Shown here piece after piece: positions 30,039 through 39,780 of a DNA stretch of 64,000 nt. The stretch comes from Vogesella alkaliphila. GTDB lineage: Bacteria; Pseudomonadota; Gammaproteobacteria; Burkholderiales; Chromobacteriaceae. The stretch covers positions 319,076 through 383,075 of the forward strand of contig NZ_BMYW01000002.1 of NCBI RefSeq assembly GCF_014652475.1, written 5' to 3'. Below the pieces are notes generated by a model. That model saw nothing but the letters and a program-made list of their open reading frames with translations, ran no database searches and was not told where the DNA came from. The translations under genes were made by a program, and so were the position numbers. Within the stretch, counting starts at the first letter, position 1. Every line of letters starts with the position of its first letter.

Positions 30039-30052
30039 TGCGGCCAACCTTG
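30039..30052 (+). repeat. 12-mer genome repeat, copy 8
   Basis: TGCGGCCAACCTTG in the amtB/sspB intergenic region, between two CCGCCCG/CGGGCGG hairpins. Confidence 0.87.
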
Positions 30053-30068
30053 CCGCTTGCGTGGCAAA

Positions 30069-30099
30069 AGAAAACCGCCCGATATCGGGCGGTTTTTTG
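30069..30099. terminator. Terminator of the petABC-sspAB unit, bidirectional
   Basis: A perfect 22 bp palindrome centred on GATATC, with stem ACCGCCCG/CGGGCGGT, six T on the right and an A-rich left flank. It ends sspB on the minus strand and backs up the amtB terminator. The region 29955-30068 between the terminators holds no gene, only a third CCGCCCG hairpin and one 12-mer. Confidence 0.85.
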
Positions 30100-30118
30100 T
30101 GCGCGCGTGCCGCGTGGC

Positions 30119-30541
30119 CTACTTGACGATACGCAGGTGCGAGCGCGACGGTTTGTCCTTGCCCCCGGCCGGCGTGTCTGTCGCGGCCGACTCCGGCCCG
30201 ACCGGCTGCGGCCGCTCGCCGGTGACCGGCTCCAGCTCGAAGCCCATGCCCTCGCCGGTTTCGCGCGAGAAGATGGACAGCACATTGCCGATCGGCACCC
30301 AGATGTCGCGGCTGACCCCGCCAAAGCGCGCCGAGAACGACAGCCAGTCATTGTCGATCTGCAGGTTCTTGGTGGCGTTGTAGCCGATGTTGAGCACGAT
30401 CTCGTTGTCCTTCACGAACTCCAGCGGTACCGTGACGCTGCCATCGACGTGCACCACCAGGTACGGTGTCTGCTCGTTGTCGGTGCACCACTGGTGTAGC
30501 GCGCGGATCAGGTAGGGCTTGGTACTGGTCGACACGGCCAT
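30119..30541 (-). CDS. sspB: ClpXP protease specificity-enhancing factor SspB
   Basis: A 140-residue adaptor that tethers ssrA-tagged proteins to ClpX. The substrate-binding fold (about 1-105) starts STKPYLIRALHQWCTDN and contains PYLVVHV and SFSARFGGVSRDIWVP. A flexible linker follows, ending in the conserved ClpX-binding tail LRIVK. It lies three bases after sspA. With clpS-clpA in the same window, both major Clp adaptors are represented. Confidence 0.95.
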   Translation of the reverse strand: MAVSTSTKPYLIRALHQWCTDNEQTPYLVVHVDGSVTVPLEFVKDNEIVLNIGYNATKNLQIDNDWLSFSARFGGVSRDIWVPIGNVLSIFSRETGEGMGFELEPVTGERPQPVGPESAATDTPAGGKDKPSRSHLRIVK

Positions 30542-30544
30542 TCC

Positions 30545-31147
30545 TTACTTGCGCATGGCTTTTTCAGCCGGCGTCAGCGAATCGATGAAGGACTGGCGCT
30601 GGAACAGGCGCTCGGCGTACTTCAGGATCGGCGCCGCACTCTTGCCCAGGTCGATGCCGTAGTGCTCCAGACGCCACATCAGCGGCGCAATCGCCACGTC
30701 GATCATCGAGAACTCTTCGCCGAGCATGAACTTCTGCTTGGCGAAAATCGGGGCGATGGTCACCAGGCCGTCGCGAATGCCGTCGCGGGCCTTGGTGGCT
30801 TCCTTACCGCTGGCACCGTTTTCCAGCGCCTTGACGTGCACGAACAGCTCCTGCTCGAAGCGGAACAGGAACAGGCGCGCGCGGGCACGCATCACCGGAT
30901 CGGCCGGCATCAGCTGCGGGTGCGGGAAGCGCTCGTCGATGTACTCGTTGATGATGTTGGACTCATGCAGGATCAGGTCGCGTTCGACCAGCACCGGTAC
31001 CTCGTTGTACGGGTTCATCACAGCCAGGTCTTCCGGCTTGTTGTGGATATCCACGTCGATGATCTCGAAGTCCATGCCTTTCTCGAACAACACGATGCGA
31101 CAGCGCTGGCTGAAAGGGCAGGTAGTACCGGAATAGAGGGTCATCAT
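30545..31147 (-). CDS. sspA: Stringent starvation protein A (SspA)
   Basis: A 200-residue GST-fold protein that binds RNA polymerase. The N-terminal thioredoxin-like domain opens LYSGTTCPFSQRCRIVL, the NEVPVLVERDL segment is typical, and the all-helical C-domain follows. Two adjacent ATGs are possible. It lies downstream of the petABC operon on the same strand, behind its own spacer, a common order in betaproteobacteria. Confidence 0.94.
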   Translation of the reverse strand: MMTLYSGTTCPFSQRCRIVLFEKGMDFEIIDVDIHNKPEDLAVMNPYNEVPVLVERDLILHESNIINEYIDERFPHPQLMPADPVMRARARLFLFRFEQELFVHVKALENGASGKEATKARDGIRDGLVTIAPIFAKQKFMLGEEFSMIDVAIAPLMWRLEHYGIDLGKSAAPILKYAERLFQRQSFIDSLTPAEKAMRK

Positions 31148-31254
31148 GGCGGATCGGATTCCTTAAAGCGGGCAAATTGATGAAATAACAGGCAATTTTA
31201 GCACTTTTGGCTTGACAATTACCAGAAAAGTTTAACAAGCCATTGATTGCAAAC

Positions 31255-31286
31255 AAAAAAGGCGATGCCGCAGCATCGCCTTTTTT
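31255..31286 (-). terminator. Terminator after petC
   Basis: A perfect 8 bp stem GGCGATGC/GCATCGCC with the loop CGCA, flanked by six A and six T. It lies 15 bases beyond the petC stop on the minus strand and can act in both directions. Confidence 0.92.
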
Positions 31287-31300
31287 CTGTCAGAACCCGC

Positions 31301-32062
31301 TTAGTGCACGTCTTTCCAGTATTCCTTCTTCAGGAAGTAGGCCAGCGGCAGCAGCAGCAGGGTCAGGAACAGCAGCACCATGTAACCGATTTGCTGGCGC
31401 TTGACCTGCATCGGCTCGGCCATGTACACCATGAAGTTGGTCAGGTCGGCCATGCGCTTGTCGAACTCGGCGGTATTGGCCTTGCCGTTTTCCAGCTTGG
31501 TCAGCGTACCGGCCTTGACCAGCTTCAGCTTGTGCTCTTCGTGGCCTTCCGCATTCTTCACGGTTTCCAGCACCTGCTCACCCTGCCAGTTCCACAGGAT
31601 GTGCGGCATGCCCACCTTGTCGAACACCAGGTTGTTCCAGCCGGTCGGACGGGTCTCGTCGCGGTAGAAACCGCGCAGGTAGCCGTACAGGTAGTCGGCG
31701 CCACGCGAACGCGCGATCACCGACAGGTCCGGCGGTACCGCACCGAACCATACCTTGGCATCCTTCTTGTCCATCGCCACGTTCATCTGCTCGCCGATCT
31801 TGTCCGTCGCCAGCATCAGGTTGCCCTTGATCTGGTCTTCGGTCAGGCCGATTTCGGTCAGACGGTTGTAGCGCATGGCGCTGGCCGAGTGGCAGGACAG
31901 GCAGTTGTTGACGAAAATCTGCGCACCGCGCTGCAGGCTTTCGGTGTCCTGGACGTTGATCGGCGCCTTTTCCAGCGCCGGACCGGCCGCGGACGCGAAT
32001 GCGCCGGCAGCAGGAACAACGAGGGCGACAGCGGCGATCAGTTGACGAATAGTCTTGTTCAT
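31301..32062 (-). CDS. petC: Ubiquinol-cytochrome c reductase cytochrome c1 subunit
   Basis: A 253-residue heme protein of complex III. The signal peptide (about 1-24) is followed by the heme motif CLSCH in FVNNCLSCHSASAMRYNRL (about 52-70) and PPDLSVIARSRG. A distal Met ligand lies in MAEPMQ, and a C-terminal membrane anchor (about 225-245) follows. GAGGGGG lies a few bases upstream of the ATG. It is the last gene of petA-petB-petC. Confidence 0.96.
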   Translation of the reverse strand: MNKTIRQLIAAVALVVPAAGAFASAAGPALEKAPINVQDTESLQRGAQIFVNNCLSCHSASAMRYNRLTEIGLTEDQIKGNLMLATDKIGEQMNVAMDKKDAKVWFGAVPPDLSVIARSRGADYLYGYLRGFYRDETRPTGWNNLVFDKVGMPHILWNWQGEQVLETVKNAEGHEEHKLKLVKAGTLTKLENGKANTAEFDKRMADLTNFMVYMAEPMQVKRQQIGYMVLLFLTLLLLPLAYFLKKEYWKDVH

Positions 32063-32075
32063 AGTGCCCCCTCTA

Positions 32076-33413
32076 TCAGATGAATTTCGCAAACAGGGTT
32101 GCGGCCACCAGCGTCACGATCACCAGTACTGCGAAGCGTACCTGACGGGCAGGCGTGCTCATGGTGACGCGAGTCGGAACCGGGGTCGAACCCACATCAT
32201 TCTTGGTGTAGAACGGCATGGCCAGGAAGAATGCGAAGTACACCACAGAGAAGATCTGGGCAACGACGGTCCGCACGTTGGTCGACGGCAGCGCGCCCAG
32301 GATGCCAAGACCGATGAAGCTGATGATGAACAGCACCAGCATGGCCTTGAACTTGGAACCGCGATAGCGGATCGACTTCACCGGCGACTTGTCCAGCCAC
32401 GGCAGGAAGGCGATCAGCACCACCGCTGCGCCCATCGCCAGCACGCCCCATACCTGGGTACCGGCAAACGACGGCACCGCACGCAGAATCGCGTAGAACG
32501 GGGTGAAGTACCATACCGGCGCGATATGTGCAGGGGTCTTCAGCGGGTCGGCCTGGTCGAAGTTAGGATGCTCCAGGAAGTAGCCCCCCATCTCCGGCGC
32601 GAAGAACACGATCGCGGAGAACACGATCAGGAACACCGCCACACCCAGCACGTCTTTCACGGTGTAGTAAGGATGGAAAGGAATGCCGTCCAGCGGAATG
32701 CCCTTGTCGTCCTTCAGCTTCTTGATCTCGACGCCGTCCGGGTTGTTGGAGCCGACTTCGTGCAGTGCGATCAGGTGGGCCACCACCAGCGCCAGCAGGA
32801 TCAGCGGCACCGCGATCACGTGCAGCGCAAAGAAGCGGTTCAGCGTTGCGTCGCCGACCACGAAGTCACCACGGATGAAGACCGACAGGTCCGGACCGAT
32901 TACCGGGATCGAGGCAAACAGGTTGACGATCACCTGCGCCCCCCAGAACGACATCTGGCCCCACGGCAGCAGGTAGCCCATGAACGCTTCCGCCATCAGG
33001 CACAGGAAGATCAGGGTACCGAACACCCACACCAGCTCGCGTGGCTGCTTGTAGGAACCGTAGATCAGGCCGCGGAACATGTGCAGGTAAACCACCACGA
33101 AGAACATGGAGGCGCCGGTGGAGTGCATGTAACGGATGACCCAGCCGCCGGCCACGTCGCGCATGATGTACTCGACCGAGGCGAACGCCACCGGGATACC
33201 GGCGCCGTTCAGCGTGCCGTCCGGCTTGTAGTTCATGGTCAGGAAAATGCCGGTCACGATCTGGATCACCAGCACCAGCATCGCCAGGCTGCCGAAGAAG
33301 TACCAGAAGTTGAAGTTTTTCGGCGCGTAGTATTCGGTAACGTGCTCTTTCAGCATCGACGACAGCGGGAAGCGGTCATCGATCCAGTTCAGCAGTTGTT
33401 GTCCTTTGCTCAT
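32076..33413 (-). CDS. petB: Cytochrome b subunit of the bc1 complex
   Basis: A 445-residue membrane protein with eight main helices carrying the two b hemes and both quinone sites. Heme histidines are visible in RYMHSTGAS and YLHMFRG (helix II) and in FALHVIAVP and AHLIALHEVG (helix IV). The Qo-site region reads LPWGQMSFWGAQV, and the PEW-type loop appears as PVWYFTPFYAILRAVP. C-terminal extra helices are present, as in proteobacterial enzymes. Confidence 0.97.
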   Translation of the reverse strand: MSKGQQLLNWIDDRFPLSSMLKEHVTEYYAPKNFNFWYFFGSLAMLVLVIQIVTGIFLTMNYKPDGTLNGAGIPVAFASVEYIMRDVAGGWVIRYMHSTGASMFFVVVYLHMFRGLIYGSYKQPRELVWVFGTLIFLCLMAEAFMGYLLPWGQMSFWGAQVIVNLFASIPVIGPDLSVFIRGDFVVGDATLNRFFALHVIAVPLILLALVVAHLIALHEVGSNNPDGVEIKKLKDDKGIPLDGIPFHPYYTVKDVLGVAVFLIVFSAIVFFAPEMGGYFLEHPNFDQADPLKTPAHIAPVWYFTPFYAILRAVPSFAGTQVWGVLAMGAAVVLIAFLPWLDKSPVKSIRYRGSKFKAMLVLFIISFIGLGILGALPSTNVRTVVAQIFSVVYFAFFLAMPFYTKNDVGSTPVPTRVTMSTPARQVRFAVLVIVTLVAATLFAKFI

Positions 33414-33428
33414 GTGTTCTCCCCTCGC

Positions 33429-34013
33429 TTATTTGTCGTCGCCAATCAGCAGACGGGTATCGGACATGTACTTGTGCGGCGGGACTTCCATGTTCTTCGG
33501 CGCCGGCACACCGTTGTAGACACGGGCGGCCAAGTCGAACTTGGAGCCGTGGCAAGGACAGTAGAAACCACCGACCCACTTCGGACCCAGATCGGCAGGC
33601 GCGATGTCCGGGCGATGGGTTGGCGAACAGCCCAGGTGGGTACAAATACCGACCGCGACCAGGATCTCCGGCTTGATGGAGCGGGTCGCGTTCTTGCAAT
33701 ATTCCGGCTGTTCCGGCGATTCCGATTTCGGATCCAGCAGTTCGCCTTCGATGGTCGCCAGGTTCTTCAGCTGCTCCGGGGTGCGGGACAGCACCCATAC
33801 CGGCTTGCCGCGCCATTCGACGTTGATCTTCTGACCCGGCTCCAGCTTGCTGATATCGACCTCGACCGGCGCACCAGCAGCCTTGGCACGCTCAGACGGC
33901 GCAAAGCTCATCAAAAACGGCACAGCCACCCCGGCTGCCGCCACACCACCAACCGCGCTGGTGGCCACCGTCAGAAAGCGACGGCGCCCCGTGTCAACGT
34001 GTTGTTCACTCAT
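33429..34013 (-). CDS. petA: Rieske iron-sulfur subunit of the bc1 complex
   Basis: A 194-residue protein with a twin-arginine N-terminus (GRRRFLTVATSAVGG) that serves as the membrane anchor. The 2Fe-2S motifs CTHLGC and CPCHG are present in ICTHLGCSPTH and FYCPCHGSKFD. I use MSEQHVDTG as the start. First gene of petABC; the 124 bp gap upstream must hold its promoter. Confidence 0.97.
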   Translation of the reverse strand: MSEQHVDTGRRRFLTVATSAVGGVAAAGVAVPFLMSFAPSERAKAAGAPVEVDISKLEPGQKINVEWRGKPVWVLSRTPEQLKNLATIEGELLDPKSESPEQPEYCKNATRSIKPEILVAVGICTHLGCSPTHRPDIAPADLGPKWVGGFYCPCHGSKFDLAARVYNGVPAPKNMEVPPHKYMSDTRLLIGDDK

Positions 34014-34137
34014 TACAGTCATCCTCAAACGTGGAAACCGAGCTCTAAACTTAAAACCTCGTAATTCTACCTGATTACCGGATGGAACTTGAAGCGCATA
34101 GACGACAAATCACCTGATTGACGTCATGGACATCGCA

Positions 34138-34881
34138 TTAAACCGGGTTGTACAGATCGATAAACTGAACATTTAATGCATGTTGCGTAGCCAGCCATTC
34201 ACCCAGTGCTTTTACACCATAACGCTCGGTCGCATGATGACCTGCAGCAAGAAATACGACACCGGTCTCTTCGGCCAGGTGCAGGTTCTGCTCGGACACT
34301 TCCCCGGAAATGAACACGTCCACCCCCAGCGCGATCGCCTGCTCGAAATAGCCTTGCGCGCCGCCGGTACACCACGCGATATGGCGGGCACGGCGCTGTG
34401 CGTTGCCCAGCAGCAGCGGCGTGCGCCCCAGGCGACTGGCCAGCTGCGCGGCAAAATCGGCCGCCGTGCCCTGCCCCCAATCGCCCTGCCACAGCAGGGG
34501 CTCCGTCGCGGTCGGCTGCGGATTGGCAATGCCCAGCTGCCGCGCCAGCTGCGCGTTATTGCCCAGCTCGGGGTGGGCGTCCAGCGGCAGATGGTAGGCC
34601 AGCAGGCTGATGCCGTGCTGCAACAGGCTGGCGATGCGCTGGCGCTTGATGCCGACGATCGGCGCCGCCTCGTTTTTCCAGAAATAGCCGTGATGCACCA
34701 CGATGGCATCGGCTTGTGCCGCGATGGCGGCGTCGATCAGCGCCTGCGAGGCGGTAACGCCGGTCACGATCTTCCTGACCTCGCTGCGCCCCTCCACCTG
34801 CAAGCCGTTGGGGGCGTAATCCTTGAAGCGGGCCGGCTCCAGTTTGGCGTCGAGCACCGCCAGCAATTCCGTCAATTGCAT
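34138..34881 (-). CDS. Nif3-like dinuclear metal protein (YbgI/DUF34)
   Basis: A 247-residue member of the NIF3 family. The metal-ligand segments ADAIVVHHGYFWKN (about 57-70) and the C-terminal VVFLAAGHHATERYGVKALG are present, and the SLLAYHLPLDAHPELGNN block is typical. The family binds two metals; relatives act near GTP cyclohydrolase, but the reaction is unsettled. AAGGAG lies six bases before the chosen ATG. It sits after groEL, past a terminator and an inverted pair of genome 12-mers. Confidence 0.9.
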   Translation of the reverse strand: MQLTELLAVLDAKLEPARFKDYAPNGLQVEGRSEVRKIVTGVTASQALIDAAIAAQADAIVVHHGYFWKNEAAPIVGIKRQRIASLLQHGISLLAYHLPLDAHPELGNNAQLARQLGIANPQPTATEPLLWQGDWGQGTAADFAAQLASRLGRTPLLLGNAQRRARHIAWCTGGAQGYFEQAIALGVDVFISGEVSEQNLHLAEETGVVFLAAGHHATERYGVKALGEWLATQHALNVQFIDLYNPV

Positions 34882-34932
34882 GATCATCTCCTTGAATTGC
34901 CGCCATTGTGCCAGAGCAGCGCCGGAAAACAA

Positions 34933-34963
34933 TGCGGCCAACCTTGGCGCAAGGTTGGCCGCA
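34933..34963. repeat. Inverted pair of genome 12-mers, copies 9 and 10
   Basis: TGCGGCCAACCTTG (34933-34946) and its exact reverse complement (34950-34963), separated by GCG. They form a 14 bp perfect hairpin arm pair. It is placed directly behind the groEL terminator, the same arrangement that paired uptake sequences have in Neisseria terminators. Confidence 0.9.
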
Positions 34964-34965
34964 AT

Positions 34966-34995
34966 AAAAAACCCCGCGCCGTAGCGCGGGGTTTT
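34966..34995 (-). terminator. Terminator of groES-groEL
   Basis: A 12 bp stem AAAACCCCGCGC/GCGCGGGGTTTT (34968-34979 and 34984-34995) with a 4-base loop, giving a U run on the minus strand. Confidence 0.92.
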
Positions 34996-35020
34996 CAAGG
35001 CTTCGCGGAAGCGAGGCTGC

Positions 35021-36688
<1,668 letters not shown>

Positions 36689-36711
36689 TCAATAAACGGT
36701 AACGGGTCGGA

Positions 36712-36999
36712 TTACTCGACGATGCCCATCACGTCTTCTTCGCGCATCACCAGCAGCTCGTCGCCGTCAACCTTGACGGTCTGGCCGGAGTACTTGCCGA
36801 AAATCACCTTGTCGCCGACTTTCAGCTCCAGTGCGCGACGCTCGCCGTTTTCCAGAATCTTGCCATTACCCACAGCAACGACTTGGCCCATGTCCGGCTT
36901 TTCAGCAGCGGCGCCAGGCAGAACGATGCCGGAAGCTGTCTTCTCTTCAGCCTCAAGGCGCTTGATAACAACACGATCGTGTAAAGGACGAATTGCCAT
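36712..36999 (-). CDS. groES: Co-chaperonin GroES (Hsp10)
   Basis: A 95-residue co-chaperonin ring subunit. The start is [16 protein letters not shown], the mobile loop is [18 protein letters not shown] (about 18-35), and the ending is [20 protein letters not shown]. It is the first gene of the operon, with CIRCE about 70 bp upstream. Confidence 0.98.
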   Translation of the reverse strand: MAIRPLHDRVVIKRLEAEEKTASGIVLPGAAAEKPDMGQVVAVGNGKILENGERRALELKVGDKVIFGKYSGQTVKVDGDELLVMREEDVMGIVE

Positions 37000-37067
37000 T
37001 GATCTCTCCTAATAGCAGTGGCTGTTGAAAGATGGATACCTATCAAATCAGCAGATTGACCGAGCGA

Positions 37068-37094
37068 CTGGCACTCGGCGCTTGCGAGTGCTAA
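37068..37094 (-). promoter_or_regulatory. CIRCE element (HrcA operator) of groESL
   Basis: On the minus strand it reads TTAGCACTC, nine bases, then GAGTGCCAG, against the consensus TTAGCACTC-N9-GAGTGCTAA. The left arm is perfect and the right arm has two mismatches. Its position upstream of groES fits repression by HrcA. Confidence 0.88.
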
Positions 37095-37123
37095 TGGTAG
37101 GGACGCAATGAGGGGATTTCAAG
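37092..37123 (-). promoter_or_regulatory. Candidate sigma-32 promoter of groESL
   Basis: On the minus strand CTTGAAA (37117-37123) matches the sigma-32 -35 box exactly. About 14 bases later CCCTACCATTA (37092-37102) partly matches the CCCCATNT -10 box and runs into CIRCE. Dual HrcA and sigma-32 control is known in several betaproteobacteria. Confidence 0.6.
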
Positions 37124-37167
37124 AGCAAGCACGATCGAATTTTTATAAATCCGACGCCCCCCCGTTT

Positions 37168-38033
37168 TCAGTAGCCGAGGGCTTTAGAGTTCGAGGCTAA
37201 TTTACCTGATTTCTCAGCGAGTGATTTGGCGTAGGCTGCTGGCGTCAAACCACCCAGGGCTTTCTTGGGCCTTTCGTTGTTGTATTCCCTACGCCAGACT
37301 TCGATCACGACTTGCGCATGGCGCAGGCTGGTGAACCAGTGCTCGTTCAGGCCCCCATCCTGGAGCCCGTTAAACGATTCGATATACGCATTCTGATTGG
37401 GCTTGCCGGGCTCAATCAGGAAGAGCTGAACACCGCGGGCATGCGCCCAGGTGAGCATGGCGCGGCTGCAGAATTCCTTGCCGTTATCCGTTCTGATCGC
37501 TTTTGGCAAACCACGTGTCTGCGCCAGCTGGTCGAGGATGCGCGTCAGATGCAGGCCACTCATCGCCCGCTCCGGCACAATGGCTACCGCCTCGTGCGTT
37601 GCGTCATCGACGACGGTCAGACTCTTGATGACACGACCCTCTGCCGTCCGGTCGGACACGAAATCCATCGACCAGACCTGATTGGCAGCCAAGGGGCGGG
37701 CCAGCGGGTGACGATCTGCCACCGGTACCTTCTTGCGCTTCCTCCGGCGAATTTGCAGACCCGCCTCGGCATAGAGTCGATCCACCCGTTTGTGATTGAC
37801 GCCATGCCAGCCTGCCGCAACTTCAGGTAAAACATGCCAGCGCCGTAGCGCCGGTGACGTTGCGCGAGCGCGATGATCTTCGCTTCCAAGGTGGCATTGC
37901 GGTCGGTGGCGGGCTGGTAACGGAATGAACTGGGGCTGATACCAGCCAAACGCAGCGATCGACGCTCACTGAGCCCTTTTCCACCAGGTGGTGCACCAGT
38001 TCCCGCCGTGACGGTGCGCTTACCACTTTTTTC
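37168..38033 (-). pseudogene. IS-A transposase orfB, frameshifted
   Basis: An IS3-family DDE transposase broken by at least two frameshifts. After the A6G slippery site the correct -1 frame reads VVSAPSRRELVHHLVEKG, then loses frame near 37975 (continuing LSERRSLRLAGISPSSF in another frame). Frame is lost again near 37800, between GMFYLKLRQAGM and VNHKRVDRLYAEAG. The last 205 codons remain open (37168-37785) and keep two of the DDE regions (WSMDFVSD and RTDNGKEF). The usual ESFNGRFRDECLNEHWF appears as ESFNGLQDGGLNEHWF, a further sign of decay. Confidence 0.85.
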
Positions 38034-38301
38034 GGGGGGCTTCCTTGGCAATTTCGTTCTCTAGCATCGTCTCGGCCAGGAGTTTCTTCAGTCGTGCGTT
38101 CTCGGTTTCCAGTTCCTTAAGGCGCTTGGCTTCCGACACACTCATCCCGCCAAACTTGCTGCGCCAGAGGTCGTAATTGGCTTCCGAGAAGGCGTGCTTG
38201 CGGCATAGTTCGGCAACCGGGATGCCGGCTTCTGCTTCGCGCAGGAAGCCGATGATCTGTTCTTCGGTGAATTGTTTCTTTATGTCCAATCTCTTTGTCA
38301 T
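38020..38301 (-). CDS. IS-A orfA (IS3-family helix-turn-helix protein)
   Basis: A 93-residue protein with an N-terminal helix-turn-helix (FTEEQIIGFLREAEAGIPVA, then ELCRKHAFSEANYDLWRSKF) and a C-terminal leucine zipper (LKELETENARLKKLLAETML). It ends at RKKW, where the A6G run (38026-38032) would allow -1 frameshifting into orfB. Intact, but orphaned by the broken orfB. Confidence 0.88.
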   Translation of the reverse strand: MTKRLDIKKQFTEEQIIGFLREAEAGIPVAELCRKHAFSEANYDLWRSKFGGMSVSEAKRLKELETENARLKKLLAETMLENEIAKEAPRKKW

Positions 38302-38366
38302 GGTGAATTGGACTCTTAAAGTCACGTGCTACTCAATACGGTGGGGACGTCGGGTGGAAAAAACAA

Positions 38367-39500
38367 CTAGCGGGAGCGGACAATCAGCTTGGAGCGGGCA
38401 TCACTCTCGACACGACGCAGCACCAACCAACGCGGAGCGCGAAACTGCACGATTCGGCGATACAGCCACACATACATCAGCACAAACAGGGCGCAGCACA
38501 GCTGCAACACCCATTCATATTGCCAGAATAAAGTTGCCGGCATTACAGAGAACAAGGCAACACTCCACAAGTACGGGGCCGTCAGGCTGTTACGGCGCAG
38601 CAGATGCTTGGCCTCGCGCTTACCTACCATCCACCGCACTAGTCGCTTGTAAACCATCTGGTGAAAATGCATACTATCGGGCAGACCAGCTGCTGCTTGA
38701 CGTTTTTTACGGCGATAGATAGAAAAGAGCGTCTCAAATACCGGATAAATCATCAGCAGCATGGGAAACCACGGGGACACCACGCCAGGGTGGCGAACCA
38801 CCAGCAACACCGATACCTCGGCCAGCAAGAAGCCAATCAGATAAGCTCCAGCATCACCCGCAAAGATCATCCCGCGCGGAAAATTCCACACCAAGAAACC
38901 CAAAATAGCCCCCATCATGGAGACGGAAATGGCCAGTAGCGCTGTGTCGCCCACGGCAAAAGACACATAGGCCAAGGCCGCAGCCATCGTCATGGCTACT
39001 CCCCCCATCAGCCCGTTGTAGCCATCAATAATATTCGTGGCATGGCACACCCCACCCACGGCGAATACCGTGACCAACAACGCCAGCCAAGGCAGTGCCG
39101 TCAAGGCTTCATCCAGCCAAGCAATGCCGAGTACCGGCAATACTGCCCCCAACAACCACACAGCCATGGCGGCGGACACAAAAGCAAACAACAAGCGGTA
39201 TAGTGGGCGTACCCGCTTGGTCAAATCCTCGACTAAACCGGCCAAGAATACCGGCAGACCAGCCAGCAGCAAAGTAGCAATTTCTGACAAACCCTCACAC
39301 CAAGCTACGGCCGCCGCCAACATCAAACCGGCCATGATGGGCACCCCCCCCACCCGGGGGGTGGGGGTGGTGTGAAATTTCTGTGGACCGGACAGATCGC
39401 CATCCATAGACAAGTGCTCATGTAGATGAGCACTGCGGATAATTGCAATCGCTGTAAGCATGGCAACCGTCAGCCCTCCAAAGAATAAGCTGATGAACAT
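38367..39500 (-). CDS. Polyprenyl-phosphate sugar-1-phosphate transferase (WecA/WbpL family)
   Basis: A 377-residue membrane enzyme with about ten helices of the MraY/WecA family. It would transfer an N-acetylhexosamine-1-phosphate to undecaprenyl phosphate and so prime each repeat unit. Motifs are FHTTPTPRVGGVPIM (about 42-56), the catalytic ATNIIDGYNGLMGG segment, FAGDAGAYLIGF, and the cytoplasmic HFHQMVYKR His-x-His loop. WbpL-type enzymes use UDP-D-FucNAc or UDP-GlcNAc; the actual substrate is unknown. A G8 run near codon 50 could slip. It is separated from the rest of the locus by IS-B and IS-C. Confidence 0.9.
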   Translation of the reverse strand: MFISLFFGGLTVAMLTAIAIIRSAHLHEHLSMDGDLSGPQKFHTTPTPRVGGVPIMAGLMLAAAVAWCEGLSEIATLLLAGLPVFLAGLVEDLTKRVRPLYRLLFAFVSAAMAVWLLGAVLPVLGIAWLDEALTALPWLALLVTVFAVGGVCHATNIIDGYNGLMGGVAMTMAAALAYVSFAVGDTALLAISVSMMGAILGFLVWNFPRGMIFAGDAGAYLIGFLLAEVSVLLVVRHPGVVSPWFPMLLMIYPVFETLFSIYRRKKRQAAAGLPDSMHFHQMVYKRLVRWMVGKREAKHLLRRNSLTAPYLWSVALFSVMPATLFWQYEWVLQLCCALFVLMYVWLYRRIVQFRAPRWLVLRRVESDARSKLIVRSR

Positions 39501-39717
39501 GTTAATTTCCTCAGAAATTATTAATATTTGTAACAATTGAAATTCAAGCCACAATTAAATACAATAACATATTAAGCTCAACTACCCCATAGGGCTGCAG
39601 CCAACCTGCAGAGTCAGCTAGAAAGCTACCGAACATCCGACTCTACATAAGTAGAGCTTTACTCACCAAGCACTCCACAAATCAAACAATAACTATGCCA
39701 TCATTTTAACACATTTT
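39501..39717. other. AT-rich intergenic region upstream of the WecA-like gene
   Basis: Strongly AT-rich sequence between the initiating transferase (leftward) and IS-B. It should hold the transferase promoter. On the minus strand TTGAAT and TTAATA lie 17 bases apart near 39509-39540 as weak candidates. No gene or JUMPstart-like element is seen. Confidence 0.4.
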
Positions 39718-39780
39718 TGAATCGCCCCTCCTTTCCTAGATACCTCGTGAGCCTCACACTTGGCCCTACAAGGAGGAGTC

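Larger units (their letters stand above)
37152..38352 (-). mobile_element. IS-A: degenerate IS3-family element
   Basis: Imperfect terminal inverted repeats of about 24 bp bound it: CGACG(C)7GTTTTCAGTAGC at 37152-37175, and on the other strand CGACGTCCCCACCGTATTGAGTAGC at 38328-38352. They enclose an intact orfA and a frameshifted orfB read leftward. No clear 3-4 bp target duplication is seen. The left end is 29 bp from the groESL -35 box, so it may have altered sequences upstream of that promoter. It is inactive as it stands unless complemented. Confidence 0.82.

Noticed and set aside
37168..37785. The 205-codon IS-A frame as an intact small transposase
   Set aside because: It lacks the N-terminal third of an IS3-family transposase, which is readable in other frames upstream, so it is the remaining part of a frameshifted gene.
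39334..39370. The C-rich/G-rich palindromic stretch in the WecA-like gene as a separate regulatory hairpin
   Set aside because: It encodes the conserved TPTPRVGGVP motif of the family, so coding explains the palindrome. Only the homopolymer run itself is kept as a phase-variation candidate.
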